Source of the DNA: Thermotoga profunda AZM34c06 | Lineage (GTDB): Bacteria > Thermotogota > Thermotogae > Thermotogales > DSM-5069 | Direction of reading: 5' to 3' | NCBI RefSeq assembly: GCF_000828675.1 | Contig: NZ_AP014510.1 | Coordinates: 1,259,413-1,323,412 of the forward strand | Length of the DNA stretch: 64,000 bases | Shown: in pieces, positions 43,360 to 52,151 of the stretch | How positions within the stretch are numbered: the first letter of the stretch is position 1 | How the letters are laid out: the number at the start of each line of letters is the position of its first letter | Notes under the pieces: model-generated | Database searches by the model: none | Seen by the model: the letters and a program-made list of their open reading frames with translations, nothing else | What the model was told of the DNA's origin: nothing | Program-made: the position numbers and the translations under genes

Positions 43360-43686
43360 GTGGAGCTACTCAAAAAATTGATTCAGCTCATGTATGAGAA
43401 GGAAGCCATTGAGCCAATAATATTAGACATGACCAAGACACCATTGCCAACAGAATATTTTGTCATAGTAACAGCCAACTCCCAAACACATATGGGAACT
43501 TTACGAGATGCAGTTGTAGAATTCTTTGTCAATAACTCCCATCCTCTAATTTACTTTGATAAAGGCACTGGATACGACTGGCTTTTAATAGATGCTGGGG
43601 ATATAGTGGTCCATATCTTTACTTCGCATGCAAGAGAATTTTATGACCTGGAAGGTCTTTGGAGCGATGCAACCAGGCTTGATTAA
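43360..43686 (+). CDS. rsfS: Ribosomal silencing factor RsfS
   Basis: 108 residues from GTG 43360. The IILDMTKTPLPTEYFVIVTA strand (about 20-39), the GYDWLLIDAGDIVVHIFTSHAREFY-like core (about 69-93) and the C-terminal LEGLWSDA are typical of RsfS/YbeB. It binds L14 and blocks subunit joining under starvation. Cotranscribed with glmS after a 4-base gap. Its last 4 bases overlap the end of the convergent aldolase gene. Confidence 0.93.
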   Translation: MELLKKLIQLMYEKEAIEPIILDMTKTPLPTEYFVIVTANSQTHMGTLRDAVVEFFVNNSHPLIYFDKGTGYDWLLIDAGDIVVHIFTSHAREFYDLEGLWSDATRLD

Positions 43687-44612
43687 GCCTGGCCGCTGCA
43701 TCCGAGTACATTCCTCATTTTGTGCTTCACTAATTCTTTAATGGCATCTCTTGCTGGCCCCAAGTATTTTCTTGGATCGAACTCTTCTGGATGAGTTGCA
43801 AAGATCTCACGAATCGTTGCTGTCATCGCAAGCCTTAGATCTGTGTCGATGTTGACTTTACATATTCCCATCATTGTCGCTTTTCTGATCATCTCTTCAG
43901 GCACACCCTGAGCACCAGAGAGTTTACCGCCGTATTTGTTAGCCTTTTCTACAAAATCCTGTAAGACACTCGATGCACCGTGCAAAACCAGTGGGAAATT
44001 TGGAAGTTTCTTTGCTATCTCTGATAGTCTTTGAAAATCGAGTTTTGGTTCACCTTTGAATTTATATGCCCCATGACTTGTACCAATTGCAATTGCAAGT
44101 GAGTCAACACCTGTTCTTTCAACGAATTCAACTGCCTTGTCAGGATCTGTATAACTCGCTTCTTTTTCACTCACAACAACGTGTTCCTCAACTCCAACAA
44201 GTCTACCAAGTTCTCCTTCGACAACAACACCTCTTGGATGAGCATAGTCTACTACTTGTTTTGTGAGTTTCACATTCTCTTCAAATGGCAGATGGGAACC
44301 ATCGATCATAACAGAGGTAAAGCCAGCATCAATGACGGCTTTACATAATTCAAATGAATCACCATGATCGAGATGTACACAGATAGGAATATCTGGTGCA
44401 TCCTGAACAGCTGCCTCAATGAGTTTCATTAAATAGACTTGCTTTGCGTATTTTCGTGCACCTGCCGATATTTGAAGAATCAACGGAGCTTTTTCTTCTT
44501 TTGCGGCATCAATTACACCCTGTAGAATTTCCATATTGTTGACATTAAAAGCACCTATGGCGTATTTTCCATAAGCCTTCTTGAACATTTCCTTACTGCT
44601 GACAAGTGGCAT
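43683..44612 (-). CDS. fba: Class II fructose-bisphosphate aldolase
   Basis: 309 residues from ATG 44612 behind GGAGGT; the longer frame to 44687 runs through tRNA-Ser and is not real. IGAFNVNNMEILQG (about 19-32), the zinc-ligand motif CVHLDHGDS (H80, H83, about 78-86), LVLHGASSV and VNIDTDLR match class II aldolases. It splits fructose-1,6-bisphosphate in glycolysis, or works the other way in gluconeogenesis. tRNA-Ser ends 28 bases upstream with no terminator between, so the two probably share a transcript. Confidence 0.95.
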   Translation of the reverse strand: MPLVSSKEMFKKAYGKYAIGAFNVNNMEILQGVIDAAKEEKAPLILQISAGARKYAKQVYLMKLIEAAVQDAPDIPICVHLDHGDSFELCKAVIDAGFTSVMIDGSHLPFEENVKLTKQVVDYAHPRGVVVEGELGRLVGVEEHVVVSEKEASYTDPDKAVEFVERTGVDSLAIAIGTSHGAYKFKGEPKLDFQRLSEIAKKLPNFPLVLHGASSVLQDFVEKANKYGGKLSGAQGVPEEMIRKATMMGICKVNIDTDLRLAMTATIREIFATHPEEFDPRKYLGPARDAIKELVKHKMRNVLGCSGQA

Positions 44613-44640
44613 TCTAAGACCTCCCATGGTAGGATTGAAG

Positions 44641-44730
44641 TGGCGGAGGCGGTGGGACTCGAACCCACAAGGTGGCTTCACCACCACCGATTTTCAAGAC
44701 CGGCTCCTTAGCCAATTCGGACACGCCTCC
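44641..44730 (-). tRNA. tRNA-Ser (TGA)
   Basis: 90 bases with encoded CCA and a long variable arm, as expected for Ser. Acceptor GGAGGCG pairs with CGCCTCC; anticodon loop CTTGAAA gives TGA; variable stem GGTGGTG..CACC; T arm GTGGG-TTCGAGT-CCCAC; discriminator G. Confidence 0.95.
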
Positions 44731-44738
44731 AAGGATAT

Positions 44739-44766
44739 ATTATACCTGAGTGGCTGGTTTTTGCAA
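44739..44766 (-). promoter_or_regulatory. Promoter of tRNA-Ser (and probably fba)
   Basis: Minus strand: -35 TTGCAA (44761-44766), 16-base spacer, perfect -10 TATAAT (44739-44744). It lies 9 bases upstream of the tRNA 5' end and inside the leader of the divergent glycosyltransferase gene. Confidence 0.65.
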
Positions 44767-44794
44767 GATCGATATCAAAGGAAGGGACCTATTA

Positions 44795-45991
44795 ATGAGA
44801 ATTGCTATTCTCAATCACTATGCGAGTATACCGCAAATGGGAAGTTCAGAAACAAGACATTTTGAGTTAGCAAAGAGATTTGCAAAAGATGGGCATACTG
44901 TGGACATATATGTTGGCGAATATTCTCATCTCAATCGCGAAAAATGGACCAATGTTTATAAAGAAGATTTTCAAATTCAAGATATCGAATTCTTTGTTGT
45001 TAAGACCAGAGAGTATCGTAGTAATTCCCTATCGAGATTTCTTTCATCTTATGATTACTTCAAAAATGGCAAGGAAAAGATTATAAAAAACGAGTATGAC
45101 ATCGTAATATCTTCTTCACCACATCCCTTTTCTTGGAGCCTTGGCTGGTATTATTGCAAAAGAAAAAAGGCAAAATTCATAATAGAGATAAGAGACGTCT
45201 GGCCAGATGATCTTGTATCACTTAAAATGATGAATTACTCACATCCAGTTGCAAGATTTTTCAGCTATATGTGTAAAAAATACTATCCAAAGGCACATCA
45301 AATTATCAGTCTCGTGCCGGATCTTTCCCAACATTTCAATCGTCTCGGTTTAAAAGATAGAGAAATTCAATATATACCAAATGGTGTTGATTTTGAGATC
45401 TTTCAAAACCCAACACCGTCTACAGACGTAGATGAAATTTTTTCAAAATTGCCATCGGGTATCAAGGTTGTCTACGCTGGTTCGATCGTTCCACACAATG
45501 GTGTCAAAGAATTCCTCGAGCTTCTCAATCAAGTTGATCAAACTGTGGCACGGAAATTTGTTTTCATATTTGTTGGACCAGCACAAAAAGAATATCTATT
45601 ACAGATAAAGGCCATGGCAAAGGATAATGTTTTTTTCTTTAACCCAATAACTAAAACATCTATACCTTATCTTTTCTCAAAGAGTGACGTTTTGTTGTTC
45701 ACACTCTCTGAGACACAAATGAATAATCCTGCTGTTAGTTCATATAAAGTACTCGATTATATGGCATCTGGTAAACCTATATTGAGCGTTGATATCGATG
45801 GATTGTTGTTTAAATCAACAGATGGAGCTGTTTTCTACAAAAACAACGATCATATGAGCCTTCAAACCGCACTTGAGAAAATATCAAGCCAAGATTTATC
45901 AGAATCTGTGAAAAGAAATGTCCAGTACATCGTTCAAGAGAGAACATGGGACACACTCTATGAAAAATTTAAAAATATCATTTTCTCTTGA
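44795..45991 (+). CDS. Glycosyltransferase, GT4/GT-B fold (WbuB-like)
   Basis: 398 residues from ATG 44795 (MRIAILNHYAS) behind AAGGAAGGG; the longer frame would run over the tRNA-Ser promoter. The acceptor-side domain contains GSSETRHFELAKRFAKDGHT (about 16-35) and FIIEIRDVWPDD. The donor-side domain begins near IQYIPNGVDFEIF (about 190-202), followed by VVYAGSIVPHNGVKEFL and SSYKVLDYMASGKPI with the nucleotide-sugar-binding region. Likely transfers a sugar in surface polysaccharide or glycolipid synthesis. No other polysaccharide genes are near, so the role is unresolved. Confidence 0.88.
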   Translation: MRIAILNHYASIPQMGSSETRHFELAKRFAKDGHTVDIYVGEYSHLNREKWTNVYKEDFQIQDIEFFVVKTREYRSNSLSRFLSSYDYFKNGKEKIIKNEYDIVISSSPHPFSWSLGWYYCKRKKAKFIIEIRDVWPDDLVSLKMMNYSHPVARFFSYMCKKYYPKAHQIISLVPDLSQHFNRLGLKDREIQYIPNGVDFEIFQNPTPSTDVDEIFSKLPSGIKVVYAGSIVPHNGVKEFLELLNQVDQTVARKFVFIFVGPAQKEYLLQIKAMAKDNVFFFNPITKTSIPYLFSKSDVLLFTLSETQMNNPAVSSYKVLDYMASGKPILSVDIDGLLFKSTDGAVFYKNNDHMSLQTALEKISSQDLSESVKRNVQYIVQERTWDTLYEKFKNIIFS

Positions 45992-45994
45992 GCG

Positions 45995-47089
45995 CTACCA
46001 TGGTAAAGCAACCTTACCCAGTATTGCTGCCCTCTGAGCACCCGTTACAGAAGGTATGTTCGTTGGCACTCCATTTAGAAAATCATTGGCAAGAAGCGCC
46101 ATTGAAATAGCTTCTCTTGCCTTTGCAAGAGTCTTCGTTGGTACCAAGACTTTATAACCAAAAGATCTCAGATCTTCAAGAATGACCTTGTTGAAGGCTC
46201 CACCACCAAACACGTAGATCCTTTCAACCTTTGGAAGGTATCTTCTCATATTCTCGTGTATACAAAAAGCTGTAAAGTATGTAAGAGTCCTCAAGGCGTT
46301 ATAATCCCTAACTGGAAGCCCCCTAAGAAATTCTTTGTTGTACCATTCTCTACCTGTGGTCTTTGGAGGTTTTTTGTTCAGATAATCTTTATCTTTTTCA
46401 ATAAGTTCTTCCAAAATTCGACGATCTATCTTCCCATTACTTGCCAAATTGCCGTTTTTATCGTATTGAAGATTGAAATTTTCTTTCACATAAAGATCTA
46501 TTAGACAATTACCCGGTCCTGTATCAAAAGCCAATATTGTATCGTTTATATATGTGACATTTGCTATACCACCTATATTCAAAACTATTGTATGTGGTTT
46601 TCTGAAAAAGACCCAATCGAAATAAGAAGTAATAGGAGCTCCCTCTCCACCAAGTGCTACATCTTTTGTTCTAAAAGAATGAATTACTGGTACACCCAAC
46701 TCAACTGCCAATACATCTGCTTCTCCTATTTGCAATGTGGCTCTTTCTTGTGGCATATGATAGACAGTTTGACCATGATATCCAATTGCATCAACTTTTA
46801 TACCTAATTGCTTTATCATCTTTGCATGCATTCGAGCTATTTCAAAGTTCATCAAAGTCACATCTTTAACAGAAGATATGGAGGGATCATAGGTTTTTAT
46901 TATACGTTGCTTGAATTCCTCTGGATAATCCAAGCTTTTGAAATCTATCAGCCTAAAATTTGTTCGACGTTCTGCCCCTGAAAAAGATACAATTGCTATG
47001 TCAAGGCCATCAGCACTTGTTCCAGACATGAGTCCCATTATTGTTCTTTCTTTTTTATTGATCAATTCTAAAAAATTGTTCCAGTACAT
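45995..47089 (-). CDS. anmK: Anhydro-N-acetylmuramic acid kinase
   Basis: 364 residues from ATG 47089 behind GGAGGG. GLMSGTSADGLDIAIV (about 19-34) is the phosphate-binding motif, IGYHGQTVYHMPQ (about 101) and LNIGGIANVTYI (about 169-180) follow, and the FDTGPGN segment completes the AnmK set. It phosphorylates 1,6-anhydroMurNAc released by lytic transglycosylases to MurNAc-6-phosphate. The start overlaps the serine-hydrolase gene by 22 bases. No murQ is in the window. Strong sign that this operon handles cell-wall turnover products. Confidence 0.96.
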   Translation of the reverse strand: MYWNNFLELINKKERTIMGLMSGTSADGLDIAIVSFSGAERRTNFRLIDFKSLDYPEEFKQRIIKTYDPSISSVKDVTLMNFEIARMHAKMIKQLGIKVDAIGYHGQTVYHMPQERATLQIGEADVLAVELGVPVIHSFRTKDVALGGEGAPITSYFDWVFFRKPHTIVLNIGGIANVTYINDTILAFDTGPGNCLIDLYVKENFNLQYDKNGNLASNGKIDRRILEELIEKDKDYLNKKPPKTTGREWYNKEFLRGLPVRDYNALRTLTYFTAFCIHENMRRYLPKVERIYVFGGGAFNKVILEDLRSFGYKVLVPTKTLAKAREAISMALLANDFLNGVPTNIPSVTGAQRAAILGKVALPW

Positions 47090-48099
47090 TCTATCCCTCC
47101 AAAAACAACGTTGTGCAATAGCATTCTGATTCTCATTATCTCTTCTTCATGTCTTTTGATGAACCCTTTGTTTGTCAAAAAGATCACGAACAACCCATCT
47201 TCTCTACACCAAATAGTAGTACCGGTGAAACCACTATGTCCAAATGATTTTTCTGAGAGCATATCACCACTACTCGTTCCACTTGCAGGACACATCCAAC
47301 CAAGATGTCTCTTGCTTCCACCTGCCTCTACTATCTTTTGAGTGAAGAGTTTGACTACATTGAATGGTACAATGGTACCTGTGAGCAAGGAACTCATAAA
47401 GATGAACAAATCTGATACATTTGAAAATAAACCGGCATTTCCACTTATCCCACCAAGATAATATGCGAGTTCATCATCGACTAAACCCACTAAACGTTTC
47501 CCATCTCTCATAGAAGTAGGTGCAATATTTTCAGATGGTCCTGGAGAGAATCTTGTTTCCTTCATTCCCAAAGGTTCAAAGATAGAATAAACAAATTTGT
47601 CAAAAGACATACCTGTGATCTTCTCAACTATCGCCATCAGAGTTATGAAATTTAAACATGAATAGACTATTTTTTTACCTGGTTCTTCAGCTGGTTGGAT
47701 TTTTAGAATCTCTTCCAACAATTCCTTACCATTGAGATATTTCCACAATTCAGAATAAGGTTGCATTCCCGAAGTATGTGTCAAAAGTTGGAGAATGGTG
47801 ATATCACTTTTTGGTTTCGCAACATCCAAGAACCGTCCAATCGTGTCGTGTAAATGAAGATATCCATCTGAAAGTAGTCTCATGATGGCTGTTGTTGTAG
47901 CTACAACTTTTGTCACACTTGCAAGATCATAAACTGTGTCAATGGAAGTCTTTCTTTCAAAATCCAATGTTCCATAGGCTTTTTGATATATTACCTCGTT
48001 CGGTCTACCAACCAAGACCACACACCCCGGATAGATCTTGTTCAATCCTTCTTGGATTACTCTGTCAATCTTTTCTGCCAGATTTTCCAGATTCGCCAT
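47068..48099 (-). CDS. Serine hydrolase, class C beta-lactamase/PBP4*-like
   Basis: 343 residues from ATG 48099 behind GAGGTG. The nucleophile motif SVTK (S61-K64) in YDLASVTKV, LLTHTSGM (about 105-112), YSCLN (146-150, where the usual motif is YxN) and HSGFTG near 285 match the beta-lactamase/esterase family. No signal peptide is visible, so it seems cytoplasmic. In Bacillus a similar gene sits in the MurNAc recycling cluster. With anmK overlapping, a role in trimming muropeptides or D-amino-acid peptides is plausible; esterase activity is possible. Confidence 0.87.
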   Translation of the reverse strand: MANLENLAEKIDRVIQEGLNKIYPGCVVLVGRPNEVIYQKAYGTLDFERKTSIDTVYDLASVTKVVATTTAIMRLLSDGYLHLHDTIGRFLDVAKPKSDITILQLLTHTSGMQPYSELWKYLNGKELLEEILKIQPAEEPGKKIVYSCLNFITLMAIVEKITGMSFDKFVYSIFEPLGMKETRFSPGPSENIAPTSMRDGKRLVGLVDDELAYYLGGISGNAGLFSNVSDLFIFMSSLLTGTIVPFNVVKLFTQKIVEAGGSKRHLGWMCPASGTSSGDMLSEKSFGHSGFTGTTIWCREDGLFVIFLTNKGFIKRHEEEIMRIRMLLHNVVFGGIECTGTIF

Positions 48100-48102
48100 T
48101 TT

Positions 48103-49071
48103 CTACACCTCACTTAAAAAACACGCCACCTTGTGTTTTTCATCGCCTATGAGTTTTGGTTTTTCTTTCTCACACCTTTCCATTTTCAGAGAACATCTCG
48201 TTGAAAATGGACATCCAGGTGGTGGATTAACAGGGTTTGGTGGTTCACCAAAGAGAGTTAACTTGTGAAGCCTTCTAAATTGTGGATCCCAGCTTGGAAC
48301 AGAACTCATCAATGCCCTTGTGTATGGATGCAATGGATTTTCAAATACCTCATTTGCCTCGCCACATTCTACAACATTGCCAAGGTACATGACAAGCAAT
48401 TTATCACTCATGTGGTAGACTACATCGAGGTTATGAGAAATGAATAGGTAAGATATCTTGTATTCTTCTCTTATTTTCATCAAAAGATTTATTATCTGAC
48501 TCTGAACAGAAACATCCAACGCCGATGTTGGTTCATCACAGACTATCAATTTGGGATTTAAAGATATAGCCCTTGCAACAGCGATTCTCTGTCTCTGCCC
48601 CCCAGAAAATTCATGAGGATATCTCGAGAGATATTCACTGGACAAACCTACCTTGCCAAGCAGATCTTTGACATAATCTTCTTGCTCTTTTTTAGAGGAA
48701 AAAACTCTGTGCGCTTCGAGTGGTTCACCGATTATATCTGCCACCGTCATCCTTGGATCGAGTGAATTGAATGGATCTTGGAAGATCATTTGCACAGTTC
48801 TTCTAAACTTTTTTTCCATATCTTTTGAGATCTTTCTGGAGATATCACGCCCATCAAATATTATCTTTCCAGAGGTTGGCTGTAGTATTCGCGAAACAAT
48901 CTTGCCAAGAGTGGTTTTTCCGCATCCAGATTCACCTACAATACCAATTGTCTGATTTTCTTCTATATCCAGATCAATTTCCTCAAGAGCCCTCACCCAA
49001 CCACTTATTTGCAAAAATACTCCAGATCTTATGGGAAAATATTTCTTCACAGACTTGAGTGAAAGAATCAT
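48103..49071 (-). CDS. Oligopeptide-type ABC transporter ATPase (OppF/DppF-like), system 2
   Basis: 322 residues; ATG 49071 overlaps the oppD stop by 4 bases. Walker A GESGCGKTT (about 43-51), signature LSGG in HEFSGGQRQRIAVARA, Walker B LIVCDEPTSALDVS, and an oligo_HPY tail with NPPPGCPFSTRC. Three bases separate it from the serine-hydrolase gene, so transport and muropeptide-type enzymes share a transcript. It energises the two permeases of system 2. Confidence 0.92.
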   Translation of the reverse strand: MILSLKSVKKYFPIRSGVFLQISGWVRALEEIDLDIEENQTIGIVGESGCGKTTLGKIVSRILQPTSGKIIFDGRDISRKISKDMEKKFRRTVQMIFQDPFNSLDPRMTVADIIGEPLEAHRVFSSKKEQEDYVKDLLGKVGLSSEYLSRYPHEFSGGQRQRIAVARAISLNPKLIVCDEPTSALDVSVQSQIINLLMKIREEYKISYLFISHNLDVVYHMSDKLLVMYLGNVVECGEANEVFENPLHPYTRALMSSVPSWDPQFRRLHKLTLFGEPPNPVNPPPGCPFSTRCSLKMERCEKEKPKLIGDEKHKVACFLSEV

Positions 49072-50033
49072 CGGCTATCGCTCCCAACATAAAGCCAACA
49101 ACTCACAGATTTTTTATCGAAGAAAGATTCCGGTGGTTCTTCCCTCGAACAGATCTCCATTGCTTTGCTGCATCTTGGATGAAATCTACATCCATTGGGA
49201 AATCTATTTGCAGCCGGTACAGTCCCGGGTACATAGGGTAATTCTCTACCTTTGTACTCTCTTTTCACTCTTGATTGCAAGAGTGCTTGTGTGTATGGAT
49301 GCAGCGGATTTTTGAACAAGTCAAGGACACTTGCCTTTTCTACAATTTTTCCAGCATACATCACATGAACTCTGTCTGCTAATTCCGCGACAACTCCCAG
49401 ATCATGAGTGATAAAGATAACAGAGGTTTTAAAGGTTTCTTGAAGTTCTTTGAAGAGTTTTAACACTTGTGCCTGAATTGTGACGTCAAGCGCAGTTGTT
49501 GGTTCGTCAGCCATGATTATGTCGGGATTTGTAAGCAAAGCCATTGCAATCATAATTCTTTGCAACATTCCTCCACTCATTTCATGAGGGTATTCATCAA
49601 ATCTTTTTTCTGCCAAGGGGATATGTACTTTTTTGAGCATGTCTACACATATATCTCTTGCTTCTGCTTCGTCCACTCTCAAATGAGTCAGGGCAACTTC
49701 CATCATCTGTTGTCCAATTCTATAAAGCGGGTCAAAACTTGCCATCGGCTCTTGAAAGATCATCGATATCTTCTTGCCTCTAATTTTTCTGTATTCTGCC
49801 TTTGACAGCTTTGTTAGTTCGGTTTCTCTGTACTTGATTGAACCCTCAACGATAGCGTTTTTCACAAGTCCCATTATTGTGAGCGCTGTTACACTCTTTC
49901 CACAACCTGATTCACCAACAAGTGCAAGTATCTCACCTTCATTCAATTCAAAAGATATTCCATCAACAGCTTTAACTATTCCATCGAAAGTTTTAAAGTA
50001 AGTCTTCAAATCTTTTACTGAAAGGACTGTCAT
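49068..50033 (-). CDS. Oligopeptide-type ABC transporter ATPase (OppD/DppD-like), system 2
   Basis: 321 residues. Walker A GESGCGKS (about 40-47), Q-loop KISMIFQEPMASFDP, OppD-type signature MSGGMLQRIMIAMA, Walker B IIMADEPTTALDVT, and an oligo_HPY tail with FPNGCRFHPRC. The ATG overlaps the preceding permease stop by 4 bases, and its own stop overlaps oppF. A heterodimeric partner of the downstream ATPase. Confidence 0.92.
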   Translation of the reverse strand: MTVLSVKDLKTYFKTFDGIVKAVDGISFELNEGEILALVGESGCGKSVTALTIMGLVKNAIVEGSIKYRETELTKLSKAEYRKIRGKKISMIFQEPMASFDPLYRIGQQMMEVALTHLRVDEAEARDICVDMLKKVHIPLAEKRFDEYPHEMSGGMLQRIMIAMALLTNPDIIMADEPTTALDVTIQAQVLKLFKELQETFKTSVIFITHDLGVVAELADRVHVMYAGKIVEKASVLDLFKNPLHPYTQALLQSRVKREYKGRELPYVPGTVPAANRFPNGCRFHPRCSKAMEICSREEPPESFFDKKSVSCWLYVGSDSR

Positions 50034-51127
50034 ACTTTCTCAACCACCCTATATGGATCAAGAGCATCTCTGAGTGCATCACCAACGAAATTAAAAGCAA
50101 GGACTGAAATCATTATGAAGACTCCAGGTATCAATAGCCATGGACTTGTGGCAAGAGCTGAAATGGACTGAGCCTGTCTGAGCAAAAGTCCCCAGCTTGT
50201 CATTGGTTCTTTGATCCCAAGTCCTAAAAAACTTATGGCGCTTTCACCAAGAATCATTCCAGGGATCGAGAGAGTCGATACAACTATTAGATAACTCATA
50301 ATATTTGGTATCAAATGCTTTTTTATTATCTTGAAATTAGAGACGCCAGCAACTTTTGCTGCAAGGACATATTCTTTTTCCCTCAGACTCAAAACCATGC
50401 CGCGAACTACCCTTGCAACTCCCATCCATCCTATTAAAGAGAGTACTATTACTATCCCAAAATAAACCCATGTACTTGGCCAGCTTGGCGGTAAAATCAC
50501 AGCCAGAGCAAGCCACAAAGGAATTCTTGGGAAAGAACGTAGAAGTTCTATAAATCTCTGAATGAGAACATCGATCCAACCACCGTAATATCCTGAGATA
50601 CTACCAATTATCGCACCTATAATGACACTTATGAAAGTGCCAACTAAACCGACTGTTAGTGATACTCTGCCACCTATCAAGGTTCTGGAGAATATATCTC
50701 TGCCAAATCTATCTGAACCAAACAAAAGTATCATAGTCTCTGATGAATCTACATCAATTCCAAAAAGATGTAGATCGGTTTCGAATAACCCCCAAAATTT
50801 GTATCTCTCTCCCCTTACAAAAAACTTCACAGGATAAATCTTTGATCTGTCTTCTTCATATCTCACCATGAAAGTTACAGGATCACGCGTCCTCTTCAAT
50901 CCATATACGAAAGGCCTGTGAAGTTTCCCTTCATGAACAATTCTCACAATCGTTGGTGGGGCATATGTAAACTTGCTGTGTGTTTCTTCGAAATTATAAG
51001 GAGAGATAAAATCGGCAAAGATAATCAAAAGATATAGAACAATCAAAACCCACAGACCAAAGATTCCAAGTTTGTGCTTTTTGAATTGTTGATAAATTCT
51101 CACCGATCTTGTCATTGTCTTGCTCAT
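50030..51127 (-). CDS. Opp-type permease C with a large extracytoplasmic insert, system 2
   Basis: 365 residues against about 270-300 in the C permeases of systems 1 and 3. After the first span (about 18-38) comes an insert of some 80-90 residues, including YAPPTIVRIVHEGKLHRPFV and KFFVRGERYKFWGLFETDLH (about 95-117), before the LFGSDRFGRDIFSRTLIGGR motif. Five further spans follow, with an ATPase-contact loop near VRGMVLSLREKEYVLAAKVA. From memory, permeases with this insert accompany oligosaccharide-type Opp systems in Thermotogota and spirochaetes. Substrate is inferred only. Confidence 0.9.
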   Translation of the reverse strand: MSKTMTRSVRIYQQFKKHKLGIFGLWVLIVLYLLIIFADFISPYNFEETHSKFTYAPPTIVRIVHEGKLHRPFVYGLKRTRDPVTFMVRYEEDRSKIYPVKFFVRGERYKFWGLFETDLHLFGIDVDSSETMILLFGSDRFGRDIFSRTLIGGRVSLTVGLVGTFISVIIGAIIGSISGYYGGWIDVLIQRFIELLRSFPRIPLWLALAVILPPSWPSTWVYFGIVIVLSLIGWMGVARVVRGMVLSLREKEYVLAAKVAGVSNFKIIKKHLIPNIMSYLIVVSTLSIPGMILGESAISFLGLGIKEPMTSWGLLLRQAQSISALATSPWLLIPGVFIMISVLAFNFVGDALRDALDPYRVVEKV

Positions 51128-51129
51128 TC

Positions 51130-52098
51130 TCAGCTCACCCTAATCCTGGGATCGAGTAACGCTAAAGCGATATCTGCCAATAGATTCCCAATTTGTGTGA
51201 TCAAGGCGATAAACATCAGGAAGGTCATCACAAGATATTGATCGTGATTCAATAACGCATTGTAAAAAAATGGACCAATCGTTGGAAGATTGAGAACAAT
51301 CGAAGCTATTATTGTGCCACTGAAGATATTCGGAAGCTCCATTCCAGCTATACTAACCAGAGGATTGAGGGCATTTTTCACGATATGCCGCTTTACAACT
51401 TTCTCATCAAGACCGCGTGCCCTGAGTGATGTGACAAAAGGCGATCCCATTATATCAAGCATGTTGCCCCTCATTATTCTCATAAGTCCAGCAAGCCCAC
51501 TGACTCCAACGACGATTATTGGTAGCCAAATGTGGTTGAGAAGATCGAGAAACTTCGCCCAACTCCACGGTGCTCCTATGAATTGTGGGGAGAACAACCC
51601 ACCAACTGCCGTACCACCAAGTCTCAGTATCAAATACATTAATACGAGAGCCATAAAAAACTCCGGTATAGATAAACCCACAAAACCAATGACAGTCAGG
51701 GTGTAATCACTTATCGTATATGGATGAAATGCCGAATATATACCCATAGGTACGGCAATCAACCATTGAAATCCTATTGTGAACAAAGCGATTGCTACTG
51801 TCCAACCAAGTCTCTCCCATATCAATTCAACAACAGGCCTTTGATACGAGAAAGAATACCCAAAATCACCTTTGAAGATGATGTTTTTAACCCATATCAA
51901 ATATCTCTCATATGCAGGCTTGTCAAGAGCGAGTTCCCGTCTAAGCGTCTCGATCTGTTCTGGTGAGATTCTTGGATTTTCAAGATACTGAGAAAGAAAA
52001 TCACCAGGTTGTAATTCCGTGACAATAAAACAGATGATTGAAATCAAAAACATCATAGGAATCATTATCAAAATTCTTCTGATGATGAAAGACCACAT
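51130..52098 (-). CDS. Opp-type permease B, system 2
   Basis: 322 residues from ATG 52098 behind GGAGG. The N-terminal span MWSFIIRRILIMIPMMFLIS and the FIVTELQPGDFLSQYLEN segment fit OppB. The EAA-type loop TSLRARGLDEKVVKRHIVKN (about 230-249) precedes ALNPLVSIAG, and the tail LADIALALLDPRIRVS is typical. Six spans expected. It is separated from the binding-protein gene by a hairpin and lies 2 bases before the C permease. Confidence 0.92.
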   Translation of the reverse strand: MWSFIIRRILIMIPMMFLISIICFIVTELQPGDFLSQYLENPRISPEQIETLRRELALDKPAYERYLIWVKNIIFKGDFGYSFSYQRPVVELIWERLGWTVAIALFTIGFQWLIAVPMGIYSAFHPYTISDYTLTVIGFVGLSIPEFFMALVLMYLILRLGGTAVGGLFSPQFIGAPWSWAKFLDLLNHIWLPIIVVGVSGLAGLMRIMRGNMLDIMGSPFVTSLRARGLDEKVVKRHIVKNALNPLVSIAGMELPNIFSGTIIASIVLNLPTIGPFFYNALLNHDQYLVMTFLMFIALITQIGNLLADIALALLDPRIRVS

Positions 52099-52112
52099 CG
52101 AGTTAAACCTCC

Positions 52113-52142
52113 AAAACGGGGCTCCTCAAAAAGAGGAACCCC
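52113..52142 (-). terminator. Hairpin between SBP and permease genes, system 2
   Basis: Minus strand: GGGGTTCCTC / GAGGAGCCCC, 10 bp with one G-U pair and a 5-base loop (52118-52142), followed by GTTTTGG. It is 9 bases from the SBP stop and ahead of the permease B ribosome site. Confidence 0.65.
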
Positions 52143-52151
52143 ACAAAAAAA

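Noticed and set aside
44613-44687. N-terminal extension of the aldolase frame
   Set aside because: It reads through the tRNA-Ser gene; ATG 44612 has a strong ribosome site and the correct family start.
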